Shown: piece by piece, positions 1 through 9,288 of the stretch
Numbering within the stretch: the stretch's first letter is position 1
How the letters are laid out: each line of letters starts with the position of its first letter
Assembly: GCF_036227265.1 (NCBI RefSeq)
Contig: NZ_CP109446.1
Location: 2,918,501 to 2,982,500 of the forward strand
Length of the DNA stretch: 64,000 nucleotides
Reading direction: 5' to 3'
DNA from: Streptomyces sp. NBC_01476
GTDB lineage: Bacteria; Actinomycetota; Actinomycetes; Streptomycetales; Streptomycetaceae
Position numbers and translations under genes: made by a program
Notes under the pieces: generated by a model
Seen by the model: only the letters and a program-made list of their open reading frames with translations
Database searches by the model: none
Told to the model about the DNA's origin: nothing

Positions 1-511
1 CGGCGCCTTCGAGATCCGCGACGAGGGCATCCGCTTCTGGCACCCGGGCGGCCCGCTGAACGCCATCGCGCTGGAGACCGACGTGCACCCCGGTTTCCAG
101 ACCGACTGGCAGCAGCCGCTGGTGGTGGCGCTCACCCAGGCCGCCGGGCTGTCGATCGTGCACGAGACGGTCTACGAGTCGCGGCTCGGCTTCACCTCCG
201 CGCTCAACCAGATGGGCGCGCACATCCAGCTCTACCGGGAGTGCCTGGGCGGCAGCGCCTGCCGCTTCGGGCAGCGCAACTTCCTGCACTCGGCGGTGGT
301 CTCCGGTCCCACCAAGCTGCAGGGCGCCGATCTGGTCATCCCCGACCTGCGCGGCGGCTTCTCCTACCTGATCGCGGCGCTGGCCGCGCAGGGCATCTCC
401 CGGGTGCACGGAATAAGCCTCATCAACCGCGGCTACGAGAACTTCCTGTCCAAACTGCGGGGCCTCGGCGCGCAGATCGAGCTGCCGGAGCACGACCTGT
501 CGCCGGCCTGA
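1..511 (+). CDS. murA: UDP-N-acetylglucosamine 1-carboxyvinyltransferase (C-terminal part)
   Basis: Partial gene; its 5' part lies left of the window and the reading frame is open from base 2. The product transfers enolpyruvate from PEP to UDP-GlcNAc, the first committed step of peptidoglycan synthesis in the cytoplasm. About 169 C-terminal residues are visible. They include the EPSP-synthase-fold segments HPGFQTDWQQPLVVALTQA and GADLVIPDLRGGFSYLIAAL, and the family-typical end segment RGYENFLSKLRGLGA. The catalytic Cys loop is in the missing N-terminal half and cannot be checked. The gene converges on hupA, with a hairpin terminator between them. The order murA-hupA-malic enzyme matches the Streptomyces core. 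Confidence 0.93.
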   Translation, partial: GAFEIRDEGIRFWHPGGPLNAIALETDVHPGFQTDWQQPLVVALTQAAGLSIVHETVYESRLGFTSALNQMGAHIQLYRECLGGSACRFGQRNFLHSAVVSGPTKLQGADLVIPDLRGGFSYLIAALAAQGISRVHGISLINRGYENFLSKLRGLGAQIELPEHDLSPA

Positions 512-532
512 GCCCGGGCCCGTCAGGCACGC

Positions 533-574
533 CGAAGGGCGGCCGCCCCGTTCGCCGGGGATGGCCGCCCTTCG
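533..574. terminator. Bidirectional hairpin between murA and hupA
   Basis: Perfect 12-bp inverted repeat CGAAGGGCGGCC (533-544) and GGCCGCCCTTCG (563-574). The intervening bases can form a further small CCCCG/CGGGG stem. It lies between two convergent stop codons and has no long T-run, as is common in high-GC actinobacteria. It probably serves both genes. Confidence 0.7.
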
Positions 575-594
575 TGTGTCACGCGCCTCGGCGA

Positions 595-876
595 CTACTT
601 GCCCTTGGCGGCTTCCTTCAGCTTGGAGCCTGCGGAGACCTTGACGCTGTAACCCTCGGGGATGTCGATCGGCTCACCGGTCTGCGGGTTGCGGGCGGTA
701 CGGGCGGCACGGAGAGTGCGCTCGAAGGTCAGGAAGCCGGGGATGGTGACCTTCTCGTCGCCCTTGGCCACGATCTCACCAACGGTCTCAGCGAACGCGG
801 CCAGAACGGCGTCCGCGTCCTTGCGGGTCACCTCGGCGCGGTCGGCCAGCGCGGCCACCAGCTCACTGCGGTTCAT
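595..876 (-). CDS. hupA: HU-family nucleoid protein, short vegetative type
   Basis: A 93-residue HU protein with the classic fold: MNRSELVAALAD helical start, the PGFLTFERTLRAARTARNPQTG beta-arm region and a lysine-rich end. It binds and bends DNA non-specifically and compacts the nucleoid. It lacks the lysine/alanine-rich C-terminal tail of the sporulation-associated HupS type, so it matches the short HupA of Streptomyces. The ATG is preceded by GGGAG at about 8 bases. It is a single gene with its own upstream region at 877-1134. Confidence 0.95.
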   Translation of the reverse strand: MNRSELVAALADRAEVTRKDADAVLAAFAETVGEIVAKGDEKVTIPGFLTFERTLRAARTARNPQTGEPIDIPEGYSVKVSAGSKLKEAAKGK

Positions 877-1134
877 ATCTGTACTCCCGTGTTCTTTCTA
901 GCCATGGGGGCGCGAGCTACGAAGCTGTTGCTGTGTGCCTCACTGCCCAGGTGTGCATCCTGCCCCCACATATGGGGGGAAAGCCAATCGCCTGCCCGCG
1001 CGAGTCGCGGAAAAAGCGTGGCCGGGGGCCCGGGATGACGCAGTGTTGTCACACGGTCGACGCACGGAATCCGATCCGCGGCGGACAAGGTGACAACCGT
1101 CACGCCGCCCCGCGCGCTCCCGCCGGCCGCCGGG

Positions 1135-2583
1135 TCACGGCGTGGTGGACGTACCCCCGGCCGTACCCGCAACTGCCGGGCCCTGCGCCTTCGCTGCGTC
1201 CCGTACGGCGTCGGCGACCGCGCCGGCCACCTTGTCGTTGAAGACGCTGGGGATGATGTAGTTCGGGTTCAGCTCACCGTCGCCGACCACGCTCGCCAGC
1301 GCCCGCGCGGCGGCCAGCATCATCTCGGTGTTGACCGTCCGGGACTGCGCGTCCAGCAGACCGCGGAAGACACCCGGGAAGACCAGCACGTTGTTGATCT
1401 GGTTGGGGAAATCACTGCGGCCGGTGGCCACCACGGCGGCGGTCTCGCGGGCGGCGCCGGGGTCCACCTCGGGGTCGGGGTTGGCCAGCGCGAAGACGAT
1501 CGCCTTGTCGGCCATCTTCGCGATGTCCGAGCCCTCCAGCACGTTCGGCGCGGAGACACCGATGAAGACGTCGGCGCCGACCACGGCCTCCTTCAGGGTG
1601 CCGGTGACGCCCTCGGGGTTGGTGTTGTCGGCGATCCAGCGCAGCGGCGACTCGGGGGCCGCGCTGACCAGGTCGTCGCGCTCGGCGTGCACCACCCCGT
1701 GGATGTCGGCCACCACCGCGTGCTTCACCCCGGCGGCCAGCAGCAGCTTCAAGATGGCCGTACCGGCCGCGCCCGCACCGGACATGACGACCCGCAGGTC
1801 ACCGATCTGCTTGCCGACGCAGCGCAGCGCGTTGGTCAGCGCGGCCAGCACCACGATCGCGGTGCCGTGCTGGTCGTCGTGGAAGACCGGGATGTCCAGC
1901 GCTTCGCGCAGCCGGGCCTCGATCTCGAAGCAGCGCGGCGCGGAGATGTCCTCCAGGTTGATGCCGGCGAAGCCGGGGGCGATGGCCTTGACGATCGCCA
2001 CGATCTCGTCGGTGTCCTGGGTGTCCAGGCACAGCGGCCAGGCGTCGATCCCGGCGAACCGCTTGAAGAGCGCCGCCTTGCCCTCCATCACCGGCAGCGC
2101 GGCCTTCGGGCCGATGTTGCCCAGCCCCAGCACCGCGGAGCCGTCGGTGACCACGGCCACCGAGTTGCGCTTGATGGTGAGCCGGCGGGCGTCCTCGGGG
2201 TTGGCGGCGATGGCCATGCAGACCCGGGCGACCCCGGGGGTGTAGACCATCGACAGGTCGTCGCGGTTGCGGATCGGGTGCTTGGACTGCATCTCGATCT
2301 TGCCGCCGAGGTGCATCAGGAACGTACGGTCGGAGACCTTGCCGATGACGACGCCCTCGATGCCGCGGAGCTTGCCCACGATCTGGTCGGCGTGCTCGGT
2401 GGAGCTGGCCGCCACGGTGACGTCGATACGGAGCTTCTCGTGACCCGAGGCGGTGACGTCGAGGCCGGTGACCGACCCGCCCGAGGACTCCACCGCGGTG
2501 GTGAGCTGGCTGACCGCGGTCCCGCTGGCGGGGACTTCCAGCCGTACCGTGATCGAGTAAGAGACGCTCGGCGCCGTTGCCAT
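1135..2583 (-). CDS. NAD-dependent malic enzyme with N-terminal ACT domain
   Basis: 482 residues. It decarboxylates malate oxidatively to pyruvate, linking the TCA cycle to pyruvate and acetyl-CoA supply. Residues 1-80 (SYSITVRLEVPASGTAVSQL to the IGKVSD segment) look like an ACT-type regulatory domain. The malic enzyme core follows, with the VYTPGVARVC motif, HDDQHGTAIVVLAAL and the Rossmann segment VVMSGAGAAGTAIL. The frame is open upstream by 72 codons, but that stretch is basic and low quality. The chosen ATG at 2583 begins MATAPSVSYS, where family homology starts. The nearest neighbours are separately transcribed. Substrate is confident; cofactor preference is inferred from the family. 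Confidence 0.92.
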   Translation of the reverse strand: MATAPSVSYSITVRLEVPASGTAVSQLTTAVESSGGSVTGLDVTASGHEKLRIDVTVAASSTEHADQIVGKLRGIEGVVIGKVSDRTFLMHLGGKIEMQSKHPIRNRDDLSMVYTPGVARVCMAIAANPEDARRLTIKRNSVAVVTDGSAVLGLGNIGPKAALPVMEGKAALFKRFAGIDAWPLCLDTQDTDEIVAIVKAIAPGFAGINLEDISAPRCFEIEARLREALDIPVFHDDQHGTAIVVLAALTNALRCVGKQIGDLRVVMSGAGAAGTAILKLLLAAGVKHAVVADIHGVVHAERDDLVSAAPESPLRWIADNTNPEGVTGTLKEAVVGADVFIGVSAPNVLEGSDIAKMADKAIVFALANPDPEVDPGAARETAAVVATGRSDFPNQINNVLVFPGVFRGLLDAQSRTVNTEMMLAAARALASVVGDGELNPNYIIPSVFNDKVAGAVADAVRDAAKAQGPAVAGTAGGTSTTP

Positions 2584-2906
2584 GACGACCTTCTTCCGGG
2601 TTCCTGCGGAGGGTGGTTCGTTGCCGGGTGCCCGTACGGACGCGCCGTGCGGACGTTGCGTGGACGTGTCCGTACGTGCGCGGACGTGCGTGAACATGCG
2701 CCGACGGACCCGCTTGCTGAACTGATGCCGATCGATCGTCGCACCTACCGCCGGGTACGCGTAAACCCGGATCAGCTGCTGGAAGCGTACTTCCGCCATA
2801 CGGAGGTTGGCCGAGCGGGGGGCGATCCGCGGGGGAAGAACGGGTGGCCACGAGATGATCGGAAGGAAATCCGCCCGGCGGGAAGAGGTTCCGGGACGGG
2901 TTTGTT

Positions 2907-2935
2907 AGCCTGAGTACGGCACCGGCCCGATCCAA
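2907..2935 (-). promoter_or_regulatory. Possible housekeeping-type promoter for malic enzyme
   Basis: Read on the minus strand: TTGGAT, a 17-base spacer, then CAGGCT. Both hexamers resemble the Streptomyces HrdB-type consensus, but no transcript evidence is available. It would give a long 5' leader. Confidence 0.3.
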
Positions 2936-3012
2936 GCCCCCGGGCCCAACCTTAGGCGCTTCGAGCGCCCACTTGCCGCGAGGCGAGCATGGCGGGTCGG
3001 TGTCATCAACGT

Positions 3013-3046
3013 CTTCGGGCGCCCTTCCTCGGAAGGGCGCCCGAAG
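3013..3046 (-). terminator. Hairpin terminator downstream of helD
   Basis: Perfect 14-bp inverted repeat CTTCGGGCGCCCTT / AAGGGCGCCCGAAG with a 6-base CCTCGG loop. It starts 32 bases past the helD stop codon. Confidence 0.8.
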
Positions 3047-3077
3047 TGCGTTCGGGGGGCGCGTCAGGGGCGCCGGC

Positions 3078-5333
3078 TCAGTCCTTCCTGAGCAGGTCCG
3101 GTACGCCGTCCGCGTCCGGCAGGTCCCGCTCCCCGGCGATGACGGTAAGCCGCTGGGTGGCCCGGGTGAGCGCCACGTACAGCACCCGCAGCCCCGCCGG
3201 TGACTCCTCGGCGATCTCCGCCGGTGACACCACCACCGTGGCGTCGTACTCCAGGCCCTTCGCCTCCAGGCTGCCCAGCGCCACCACCCGGTCCCCCAGC
3301 CCGGCGAGCCAACCGCGGGCCTGTTCCCGGCGGTTCATCGCCACCACCACACCGACCGTGCCGTCCACCCGGGCCAGCAGCCGCTCCGCCACCGCCCGTA
3401 CGTCCGCGCCCATGTCCTCGCCGGCCACCTCGTACTCCGGCCGGATGCCGGTGGAGCGCACCGCGCGCGGGGACTCGGCGCCGGGCATCGCCAGCGCCAG
3501 CACGGTCGTGGCGACCTCCGCGATCTCCGCGGGGTTGCGGTAGTTGACGGTGAGATTGAAACGGCGGCGCGGCCGGGAGCCCAGCGCCTCGTCACGGGCG
3601 CGGGCCGCCTCCTCCACGTCCGACCAGGAACTCTGCGCCGGGTCGCCGACGATCGTCCAGGTGGCGGTCCGGCCGCGGCGCCCGACCATCCGCCACTGCA
3701 TCGGGGTGAGGTCCTGCGCCTCGTCCACGATGACGTGCGCGTACTCGGTGCGCTCCCTGGCCAGCCGCTCGGCCCGCTCCCGGCCGCTCTCGCCGCGCTG
3801 CGGCATCAGCTCGTCGAGGCCGGTGAGCTGGTCCATCGGGTCGATCTCGCGGCGCTTCTCGCGCGGCGGCGAACCGAGCAGCGTCTCCAGTTCGTCCAGC
3901 AGCGCCACGTCGTGCACGGTGGTGCCCTTGCGCCGCAGCGAACGGGCCACCCGGCGGACCTCCGGCGGCGAGAGCACCCGCCTGGCCCAGCGGGCCAGCC
4001 GCTTCTCGTCGGCGAGCGCGTCCAGGACGTCCCGCGGCTGGAGCACCGGCCACCAGTCCTCAAGGAAGTCGAGGAAGTCCTGCTCGGTACTGATGTCCTC
4101 GTCGAAGCCCTGGCGCTCCTCCACGGCCAGCTCGCGGTCGTCCTGACGGCGGCCCGCCTTGCGCCACAGCGCGTCCAGCAGCAGCCTGCGGGCCCGCGGG
4201 CGCAGCAGGTTGACCGGCGCGGTGCCGCCGAGCACCTGCTGGCGCACCGCGTCCAGCTCCTCGGCCGCCAGTTCGATCCGGCGCCCGAAGGCGACCACCC
4301 GCAGCACGCCGGGCCTGCGGTCGTCCCCGTCCAGGCAGCCGCGGGCCGCGTTGCGCAGCACCTTCAGCATCCGCGAGGAGCCCTTGATCCTGGCCACCGC
4401 CGGCTCGTCGTAGAGGTCGGCCGTCACGCCGTCCACCAGCGAGCCGACCGCGCGGATCGCGACCTGCCCCTCCTCGCCGAGCGACGGCAGCACGCCCTCG
4501 GTGTACGCCACCAGCAGCGGCGTCGGGCTGACGCACAGGATGCCGCCGGAGTAGCGCCGCCGGTCCTGGTAGAGCAGGTACGCGGCCCGGTGCAGGGCCA
4601 CCGCGGTCTTGCCGGTGCCGGGGCCCCCGGTCACCTCGGTGACGGACGCGGCGGGCGCCCGGATCACCAGGTCCTGCTCGGCCTGGATGCTGGAGACGAT
4701 GTCCCGCATCGAGTGGGTGCGGGCCTGCCCCAGCGCGGCCATCAGCGCGCCGTCGCCGACCACCGGCAGCCCGGTCTCCAGCTCGGGGCGGAGCAGGTCG
4801 TCCTCCACGCCCAGCACCCGGCGGCCCTTGGACCGGATCACCCGGCGGCGTACCACCCGGCCCGGAGCGACCGGTGTGGACCGGTAGAAGGGAGCGGCGG
4901 CCGGCGCCCGCCAGTCGATCACCAGCGGCGCGTAATCCGTGTCGAGCACCCCGATCCGGCCGATGTGCAGGGTCTCGGCGATGTCGGCGGTGGCGTCGTC
5001 GCGGATCGCGTCGTCCGCGGGGTCGACGGAGGTGAAGGCGCCGTCGGCACCCTTCTTGCCGTCCTTGCCGCGCAGCAGGTCGATCCGGCCGAAGAGGAAG
5101 TCCTCGAACTCGCTGTTCAGCCGGTTCAGGTGGATACCCGCGCGGTACACCTGGGCGTCCCGTTCCGCCAGTGCGCCGGGCGTGCCGACCTGGCCGCGCT
5201 GGGCGGCGTCGCTCATCAGGAACTCGGCCTCGTGGATCTTCTCCTCAAGGCGGTGGTACACCCGGTCCAGGTGCGCCTGTTCGGCGGCGATCTCCTGGTC
5301 CCTGACCCCCGGTGCTGCGGTCTGCGCGGCCAC
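3078..5333 (-). CDS. helD: HelD-like RNA polymerase-associated UvrD-family helicase
   Basis: 751 residues. The N-terminal region (about 1-120) is charged and helical, containing QAHLDRVYHRLEEKIHEAE, as in the HelD coiled coil that reaches into RNA polymerase. A UvrD-like motor follows, with Walker A GGPGTGKTAVALHR (Lys at about 242) and DEAQD (about 537-541). Family members release RNA polymerase stalled on nucleic acid using ATP, and some confer rifamycin resistance. The frame is open 60 codons further upstream, but the GTG at 5333 starts the conserved AAQTAAPG region and has an AGAAGGGGG ribosome-binding stretch. No rifamycin-associated palindrome is visible upstream, so HelD rather than a rifamycin-induced HelR is the safer name. 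Confidence 0.85.
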   Translation of the reverse strand: MAAQTAAPGVRDQEIAAEQAHLDRVYHRLEEKIHEAEFLMSDAAQRGQVGTPGALAERDAQVYRAGIHLNRLNSEFEDFLFGRIDLLRGKDGKKGADGAFTSVDPADDAIRDDATADIAETLHIGRIGVLDTDYAPLVIDWRAPAAAPFYRSTPVAPGRVVRRRVIRSKGRRVLGVEDDLLRPELETGLPVVGDGALMAALGQARTHSMRDIVSSIQAEQDLVIRAPAASVTEVTGGPGTGKTAVALHRAAYLLYQDRRRYSGGILCVSPTPLLVAYTEGVLPSLGEEGQVAIRAVGSLVDGVTADLYDEPAVARIKGSSRMLKVLRNAARGCLDGDDRRPGVLRVVAFGRRIELAAEELDAVRQQVLGGTAPVNLLRPRARRLLLDALWRKAGRRQDDRELAVEERQGFDEDISTEQDFLDFLEDWWPVLQPRDVLDALADEKRLARWARRVLSPPEVRRVARSLRRKGTTVHDVALLDELETLLGSPPREKRREIDPMDQLTGLDELMPQRGESGRERAERLARERTEYAHVIVDEAQDLTPMQWRMVGRRGRTATWTIVGDPAQSSWSDVEEAARARDEALGSRPRRRFNLTVNYRNPAEIAEVATTVLALAMPGAESPRAVRSTGIRPEYEVAGEDMGADVRAVAERLLARVDGTVGVVVAMNRREQARGWLAGLGDRVVALGSLEAKGLEYDATVVVSPAEIAEESPAGLRVLYVALTRATQRLTVIAGERDLPDADGVPDLLRKD

Positions 5334-5446
5334 GCAGGACCCCCTTCTTCCGTGCGGTGCCCCTCGCGCGACCGTGCGTGGGGCAGCCTGCAACCGTACG
5401 CGACCTGCGGGCTTCTGCCCACCCGGCCCGCCCGGGCTCGCCGGTG

Positions 5447-6013
5447 TCAGCCCCGGGTGGTCCTGAGCGTGGTACGGCGCCGGTGGCGGGCCACCCGTTC
5501 CCGGTTTCCGCACACCTCACTGCTGCACCAGCGGCGCCGTCCGCCCCGCGAGGTGTCCAGATAGACCCGGGGGCAGTTCTCCCCCTCGCACCGTCTGAGC
5601 TGCGCACGGGCCACCGGATCGGTGAACAGCTCCACCGCGTCCCGGGCGACCACGGCGAGCAGCTGCTCGCAGCCCGGCGCGCCCGCGAGGCCCTTGGTGA
5701 GCGTCCCGGCCTCCCCCAGCACCGCGGCGGGCGCGGGCGGCGCGGGCCGTGCCGCCTCGTTCAGCCCCGCCACGTCCTGCGCCGCCTGCGGCAGGCCGCC
5801 GAGTTCGGCGCCCACCATCCGCTCCAGCCGCCCCCGCAGCGTCAGGAACGGCCCCAGCCAGTCCGCCGCGACCCCCACCTCGATGCCCGCGGGCACCAGT
5901 CCCGCGTCGTACACCCATCCCCGTAATCCCCGTGCCGACCCGAGCGCCGGCCCTTCCCCCGTCGCCACCAGGTCCAGACAGACCCGGCCGCTGTCGAATC
6001 CCAGAGCCCCCAT
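5447..6013 (-). CDS. CGNR zinc-finger domain protein, putative regulator
   Basis: 188 residues. The N-terminal part (GFDSGRVCLDLVATG onward) matches the ABATE-like domain of this family. The C-terminus has the treble-clef zinc finger C-x4-C...C-x4-CGNR (CEGENCPRVYLDTS ... RRWCSSEVCGNRERVARHRRR). Proteins of this family are thought to be stress-linked DNA-binding regulators; the target is unknown. ATG at 6013 is chosen because GGAAGGTGG lies just upstream, although a GTG immediately before it is possible. It sits between helD and nnaR on the same strand, with a gap of about 110 bases on the helD side. Confidence 0.82.
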   Translation of the reverse strand: MGALGFDSGRVCLDLVATGEGPALGSARGLRGWVYDAGLVPAGIEVGVAADWLGPFLTLRGRLERMVGAELGGLPQAAQDVAGLNEAARPAPPAPAAVLGEAGTLTKGLAGAPGCEQLLAVVARDAVELFTDPVARAQLRRCEGENCPRVYLDTSRGGRRRWCSSEVCGNRERVARHRRRTTLRTTRG

Positions 6014-6152
6014 CACGCCACCACCTTCCCCATCCGTCCCCCTCCCCACCAGGGTGCCCGGCAACCCCGAAGGGTGCCAGAGGCCGAACGGCCGGGCGGG
6101 AGGCGAACGGGGCCGGAGGTTCAGCGCGGGGGACGCTCGACGGGAAGGGCGT

Positions 6153-7319
6153 TCAGCGGGGCGACGGCACGTACTTGCCCTCGGCGTGGGGGTCGAGCGA
6201 CAGCCGGTAGCCCCGCTTGACCACCGTCTGGATCAGCTTCGGCGCCCCCAGCGCCACCCGCAGCCGCGCCATCGCCGTCTCGACGGCGTGCTCGTCCCGC
6301 CCGGCCCCGGGGAGCACCCGCAGCAAGTCCCCCCGGGAGACCACCCATCCGGGCCGCCGTGCCAGCGCCCGCAGCAGCGACATCCCGGCCGGCGGCACCG
6401 CCCGCAGCCCGCCGTCCACCACCGCCGCCTGCCCCCGGATCTCCAGCCGGTGCCCGGCGACCGGCAACGGCCGTACCCGCCCTGGCAGTTCATTCGCGAT
6501 GAGCTGCACCAGCGGGCCGAGCCTGAACCGCTCCGGGGCCTGCGTCGGCACGTCGTGCGCCTGCAACGGCAGCGCCGTCACCGGCCCCACGCACGCCGCC
6601 AGCACCGCCCCGCCGCGGAACGCCTCCAGCAACTCCCGCAGCTGCCCCCGCCGTTCGGCCCGGGCCAGCAGCGACGCGGCGGCCGGCGCACTGGTGAAGC
6701 TCACCGCGTCCACACCGCCCGCCACCACCACGTCCAGCAGCCGGTCCACCGGCCCCAAATCCTCCGGCGCGGTCCACCGGTACACCGGCACGCCCACCAC
6801 CCGTGCCCCGGCCTCGCGCAGCGCCTCACTGAAGCCGGGCAGCGGCTCCCCGTGCAACTGCACGGCCACGCACCGCCCTTCGACCCCTTCGTCGAGCAGC
6901 CGCTCCAGCACTTCGGCCATCGACTCCGAGGCCGGCGACCACGCCTCCTTGAGGCCGGCGGCCCGTACCGCGCCGCGCACCTTCGGTCCCCTCGCGAGCA
7001 GTTCGACCCCGTCGAGCCGGCGCAGGAGTGCCTCCCCGAGGCCCCAGCCGTCCGCGGCCTCGATCCAGCCGCGGAAACCGATCGCCGTGGTGGCGATCAC
7101 CACATCAGGCGCGTCGTCGAGCAACTGCTTGGTGGCGTCGAGGAGTTCGGCGTCGTCCGAGAGCGGCACGATCCGCAGCGCCGGTGCCCGCAGCACCACC
7201 GCCCCGCGCCGCTCCAGCAGCGCGGCCAGTTCGTCCGCGCGGCGGGCGGCCGTCACTCCGACGGTGAAACCCGCCAGCGGCGGCACCGCCGCCGGCTCGC
7301 CGCTTCCCTTCGCGTACAT
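6153..7319 (-). CDS. nnaR: HemD-like nitrate/nitrite assimilation regulator NnaR
   Basis: 388 residues in two parts. Residues of about 15-265 form a uroporphyrinogen-III-synthase-like (HemD) fold, starting GFTVGVTAARRADELAALLE. Residues of about 300-380 form an OmpR-type winged helix (LLRALARRPGWVVSRGDLL ... KLIQTVVKRGYRL). This fusion next to a nitrate transporter is the hallmark of actinobacterial NnaR (S. coelicolor SCO2958 type), which works with GlnR to activate nitrate/nitrite genes. The HemD fold is therefore probably a ligand sensor rather than a heme biosynthesis enzyme, an inference from the family. ATG at 7319 has GGCGGAG close upstream; the frame extends 23 codons further without a better start. 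narK lies 153 bases upstream on the same strand. Confidence 0.85.
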   Translation of the reverse strand: MYAKGSGEPAAVPPLAGFTVGVTAARRADELAALLERRGAVVLRAPALRIVPLSDDAELLDATKQLLDDAPDVVIATTAIGFRGWIEAADGWGLGEALLRRLDGVELLARGPKVRGAVRAAGLKEAWSPASESMAEVLERLLDEGVEGRCVAVQLHGEPLPGFSEALREAGARVVGVPVYRWTAPEDLGPVDRLLDVVVAGGVDAVSFTSAPAAASLLARAERRGQLRELLEAFRGGAVLAACVGPVTALPLQAHDVPTQAPERFRLGPLVQLIANELPGRVRPLPVAGHRLEIRGQAAVVDGGLRAVPPAGMSLLRALARRPGWVVSRGDLLRVLPGAGRDEHAVETAMARLRVALGAPKLIQTVVKRGYRLSLDPHAEGKYVPSPR

Positions 7320-7472
7320 GGCTCCGCCCCACTTCGCTGGAGGTGCTCGTCCCACCGCGGGCCCCGCTGCCCGGCGAACGCCCGTCACCCCGCCGGGACC
7401 TGCATCGTCGCAAGACGCGGTGACGGGTCGGGTTCACCCGGATTACCCGGCTGTTACGTAGCCGGCCCCCGT

Positions 7473-8825
7473 TCACACCCGCGCCGGGACCGTCGCCGAG
7501 GCAGGGACCCCCTGACCGGTACCGGCCGGTAGCCCAGCAGGCCGCCGCAGGTATACGGCCCAGGTGACCGCGTAGCAGAGCGCGTAACACACCAGAAAGG
7601 AGACGAACGCCGGGGTCCCGCTCCCCGCGTGCAGGAACGACTCCCGGAAGGCCAGGTTGATTCCGACCCCGCCGAGCGCCCCGACCGCGCCGATCAGTCC
7701 CATCGACGCCCCCGACAGCCGCCGGCCGTACGCCGCCGCGGCGTCCCCGGTGAGCCCCCGCGCCTCGGCCTTGCGCTGGAAGATCGCCGGAATCATCTTG
7801 TACGAGGACCCGTTGCCGATCCCGCTGAGCACGAAGAGCGCGATGAAGCCGACCAGGAACACCGCCAGTGACCGCGCCTGCGACGCGACGATCACCACGG
7901 TGGTCGCCACCGCCATCGCGAGGAAGTTCCACCAGGTGATCCGGCTGCCGCCCAGCCGGTCCGCGAGCCGCCCGCCCACCGGCCGTACCAGTGACCCCAG
8001 CAGCGGCCCGATGAAGGTCAGGTACGCCGCCTGCAGTGGGGTCCTGCCGAACTGGTTCTGCAGCACGAGGCCGAAGGCGAAGCTGTAGCCGATGAAGGAG
8101 CCGAAGGTCCCCACGTACAGCAGCGACATGATCCAGGTGTGCGGGTCCTTCGCCGCCTCGACGGCCGCGCCGGTGTCGCTGCGGACGCTGCTCAGGTTGT
8201 CCATGAAGAGCGCGGCGAGCAGCGCCGCCAGCACGATCAGCGGGATGTACACCGCGAGCACGATCCGCGGATGGGCGGCCCCCGCCGTGCCGATCACGAG
8301 CAGCCCGACCAGCTGGATCGCGGCGACGCCCAGATTCCCGCCGCCGGCGTTCAGGCCGAGCGCCCAGCCTTTGCGGCGCAGCGGGTAGAAGGAGTTGATG
8401 TTCGTCATCGAGGAGGCGAAGTTGCCGCCGCCGACGCCGGTCAGCGCGGCCACCGTCATCAGCGTTCCGTAGGACACCCCGGGCTTGACCACGAAGGCGG
8501 CGGTCACGGTCGGGATCAGCAGCAGCAGCGCGCTGACCACGGTCCAGTTGCGGCCGCCGAACCACGCGACGGCGAAGGTGTACGGGACCCGGAGCACCCC
8601 GCCGACCAGCGTCGGCAGCGCCACGAGGAAGAACTTCCCGGCCGGGTCGACGCCGTATCCGGGGCCCATGAAGAGCACCATCACCGACCACAGGCTCCAC
8701 ACCGAGAAGCCGATGTGCTCGCTGAGCACGGAGAAGGCGAGATTGCGGCCGGCGATCCGGCGGCCCCCGCCCTCGTCCCAGAACGTCTCGTCCTCGGGGT
8801 CCCACGTGTCGATCCAGCGCCCCAT
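7473..8825 (-). CDS. narK: NarK-type nitrate/nitrite MFS transporter
   Basis: 450 residues, about 12 membrane helices. It carries the nitrate-signature glycine-rich segments GVGGGNFASSMTNINSFYP and GLNAGGGNLGVAA. It moves nitrate and/or nitrite across the cytoplasmic membrane. The start at 8825 (MGRWIDTWDPEDETFW) has GGGAGG five bases upstream and removes a 30-residue basic extension. Its neighbour nnaR, a predicted nitrate regulator, supports the assignment. No nitrate or nitrite reductase is in the window, so whether it feeds assimilation or respiration cannot be told here. Confidence 0.92.
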   Translation of the reverse strand: MGRWIDTWDPEDETFWDEGGGRRIAGRNLAFSVLSEHIGFSVWSLWSVMVLFMGPGYGVDPAGKFFLVALPTLVGGVLRVPYTFAVAWFGGRNWTVVSALLLLIPTVTAAFVVKPGVSYGTLMTVAALTGVGGGNFASSMTNINSFYPLRRKGWALGLNAGGGNLGVAAIQLVGLLVIGTAGAAHPRIVLAVYIPLIVLAALLAALFMDNLSSVRSDTGAAVEAAKDPHTWIMSLLYVGTFGSFIGYSFAFGLVLQNQFGRTPLQAAYLTFIGPLLGSLVRPVGGRLADRLGGSRITWWNFLAMAVATTVVIVASQARSLAVFLVGFIALFVLSGIGNGSSYKMIPAIFQRKAEARGLTGDAAAAYGRRLSGASMGLIGAVGALGGVGINLAFRESFLHAGSGTPAFVSFLVCYALCYAVTWAVYLRRPAGLPAGTGQGVPASATVPARV

Positions 8826-9288
8826 CACGGCCTCCCGCCATCGGAATTCCGTCCGACGATAGGAACGGCGGGTTTCCACGCCATGCCGCGAGGTGACACG
8901 AGCGCAACCATGCACTCACCCCCGGCCCCCCACCCCTGTGAGCCCCACCCCGCCCGTCCCCGGCGGCACCCCCCGCCCAGCACCCGGGGGAACGGGTGCC
9001 GAAACCCCCGACCCGCGGCGTGAGGGATGCGGGTGCCGAGGCCCACCCCCGACATGCGCGGCGGCCCGGGCACCCCGGGGCGTGAAGGTGCTGCCCCGCA
9101 CCTCCAGCCCCCAGGGGTACGGGGTAGCGAAGCCCTCCCCCGGAGTGCGAGGGCCCCGCACTCCGCTTCGTGAGGATGCGGGGGCCCCGGGGGCGCCCCG
9201 CCCGGTGCCTGGGGGTGCGGGTGGCGAAGCCCCCGCCGGGCGAGGCGCCCCCGCACGCGCGGCGTAAGGGATGCGGGCAGCGAAGGCC

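Larger units (their letters stand above)
2584..3077. other. Intergenic region between helD and malic enzyme
   Basis: 494 bases with no convincing gene. It holds the helD terminator (3013-3046), a small GGCGCT-TCG-AGCGCC hairpin (2955-2969), a possible minus-strand promoter (2907-2935) and, closer to the malic enzyme start, a run of CGGACGT/CGTACGG-like words at about 2636-2700. If the promoter is right, the malic enzyme mRNA would have a leader of roughly 300 bases. I recognise no known riboswitch. Confidence 0.6.

Noticed and set aside
2584..3077. Riboswitch in the long leader of the malic enzyme gene
   Set aside because: I recognise no conserved riboswitch core; only simple hairpins are seen.
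8872..8897. GTTTC ... GTGAC words upstream of narK as a GlnR box
   Set aside because: The spacing between half sites does not fit the GlnR pattern; a matrix search with known GlnR sites would be needed.
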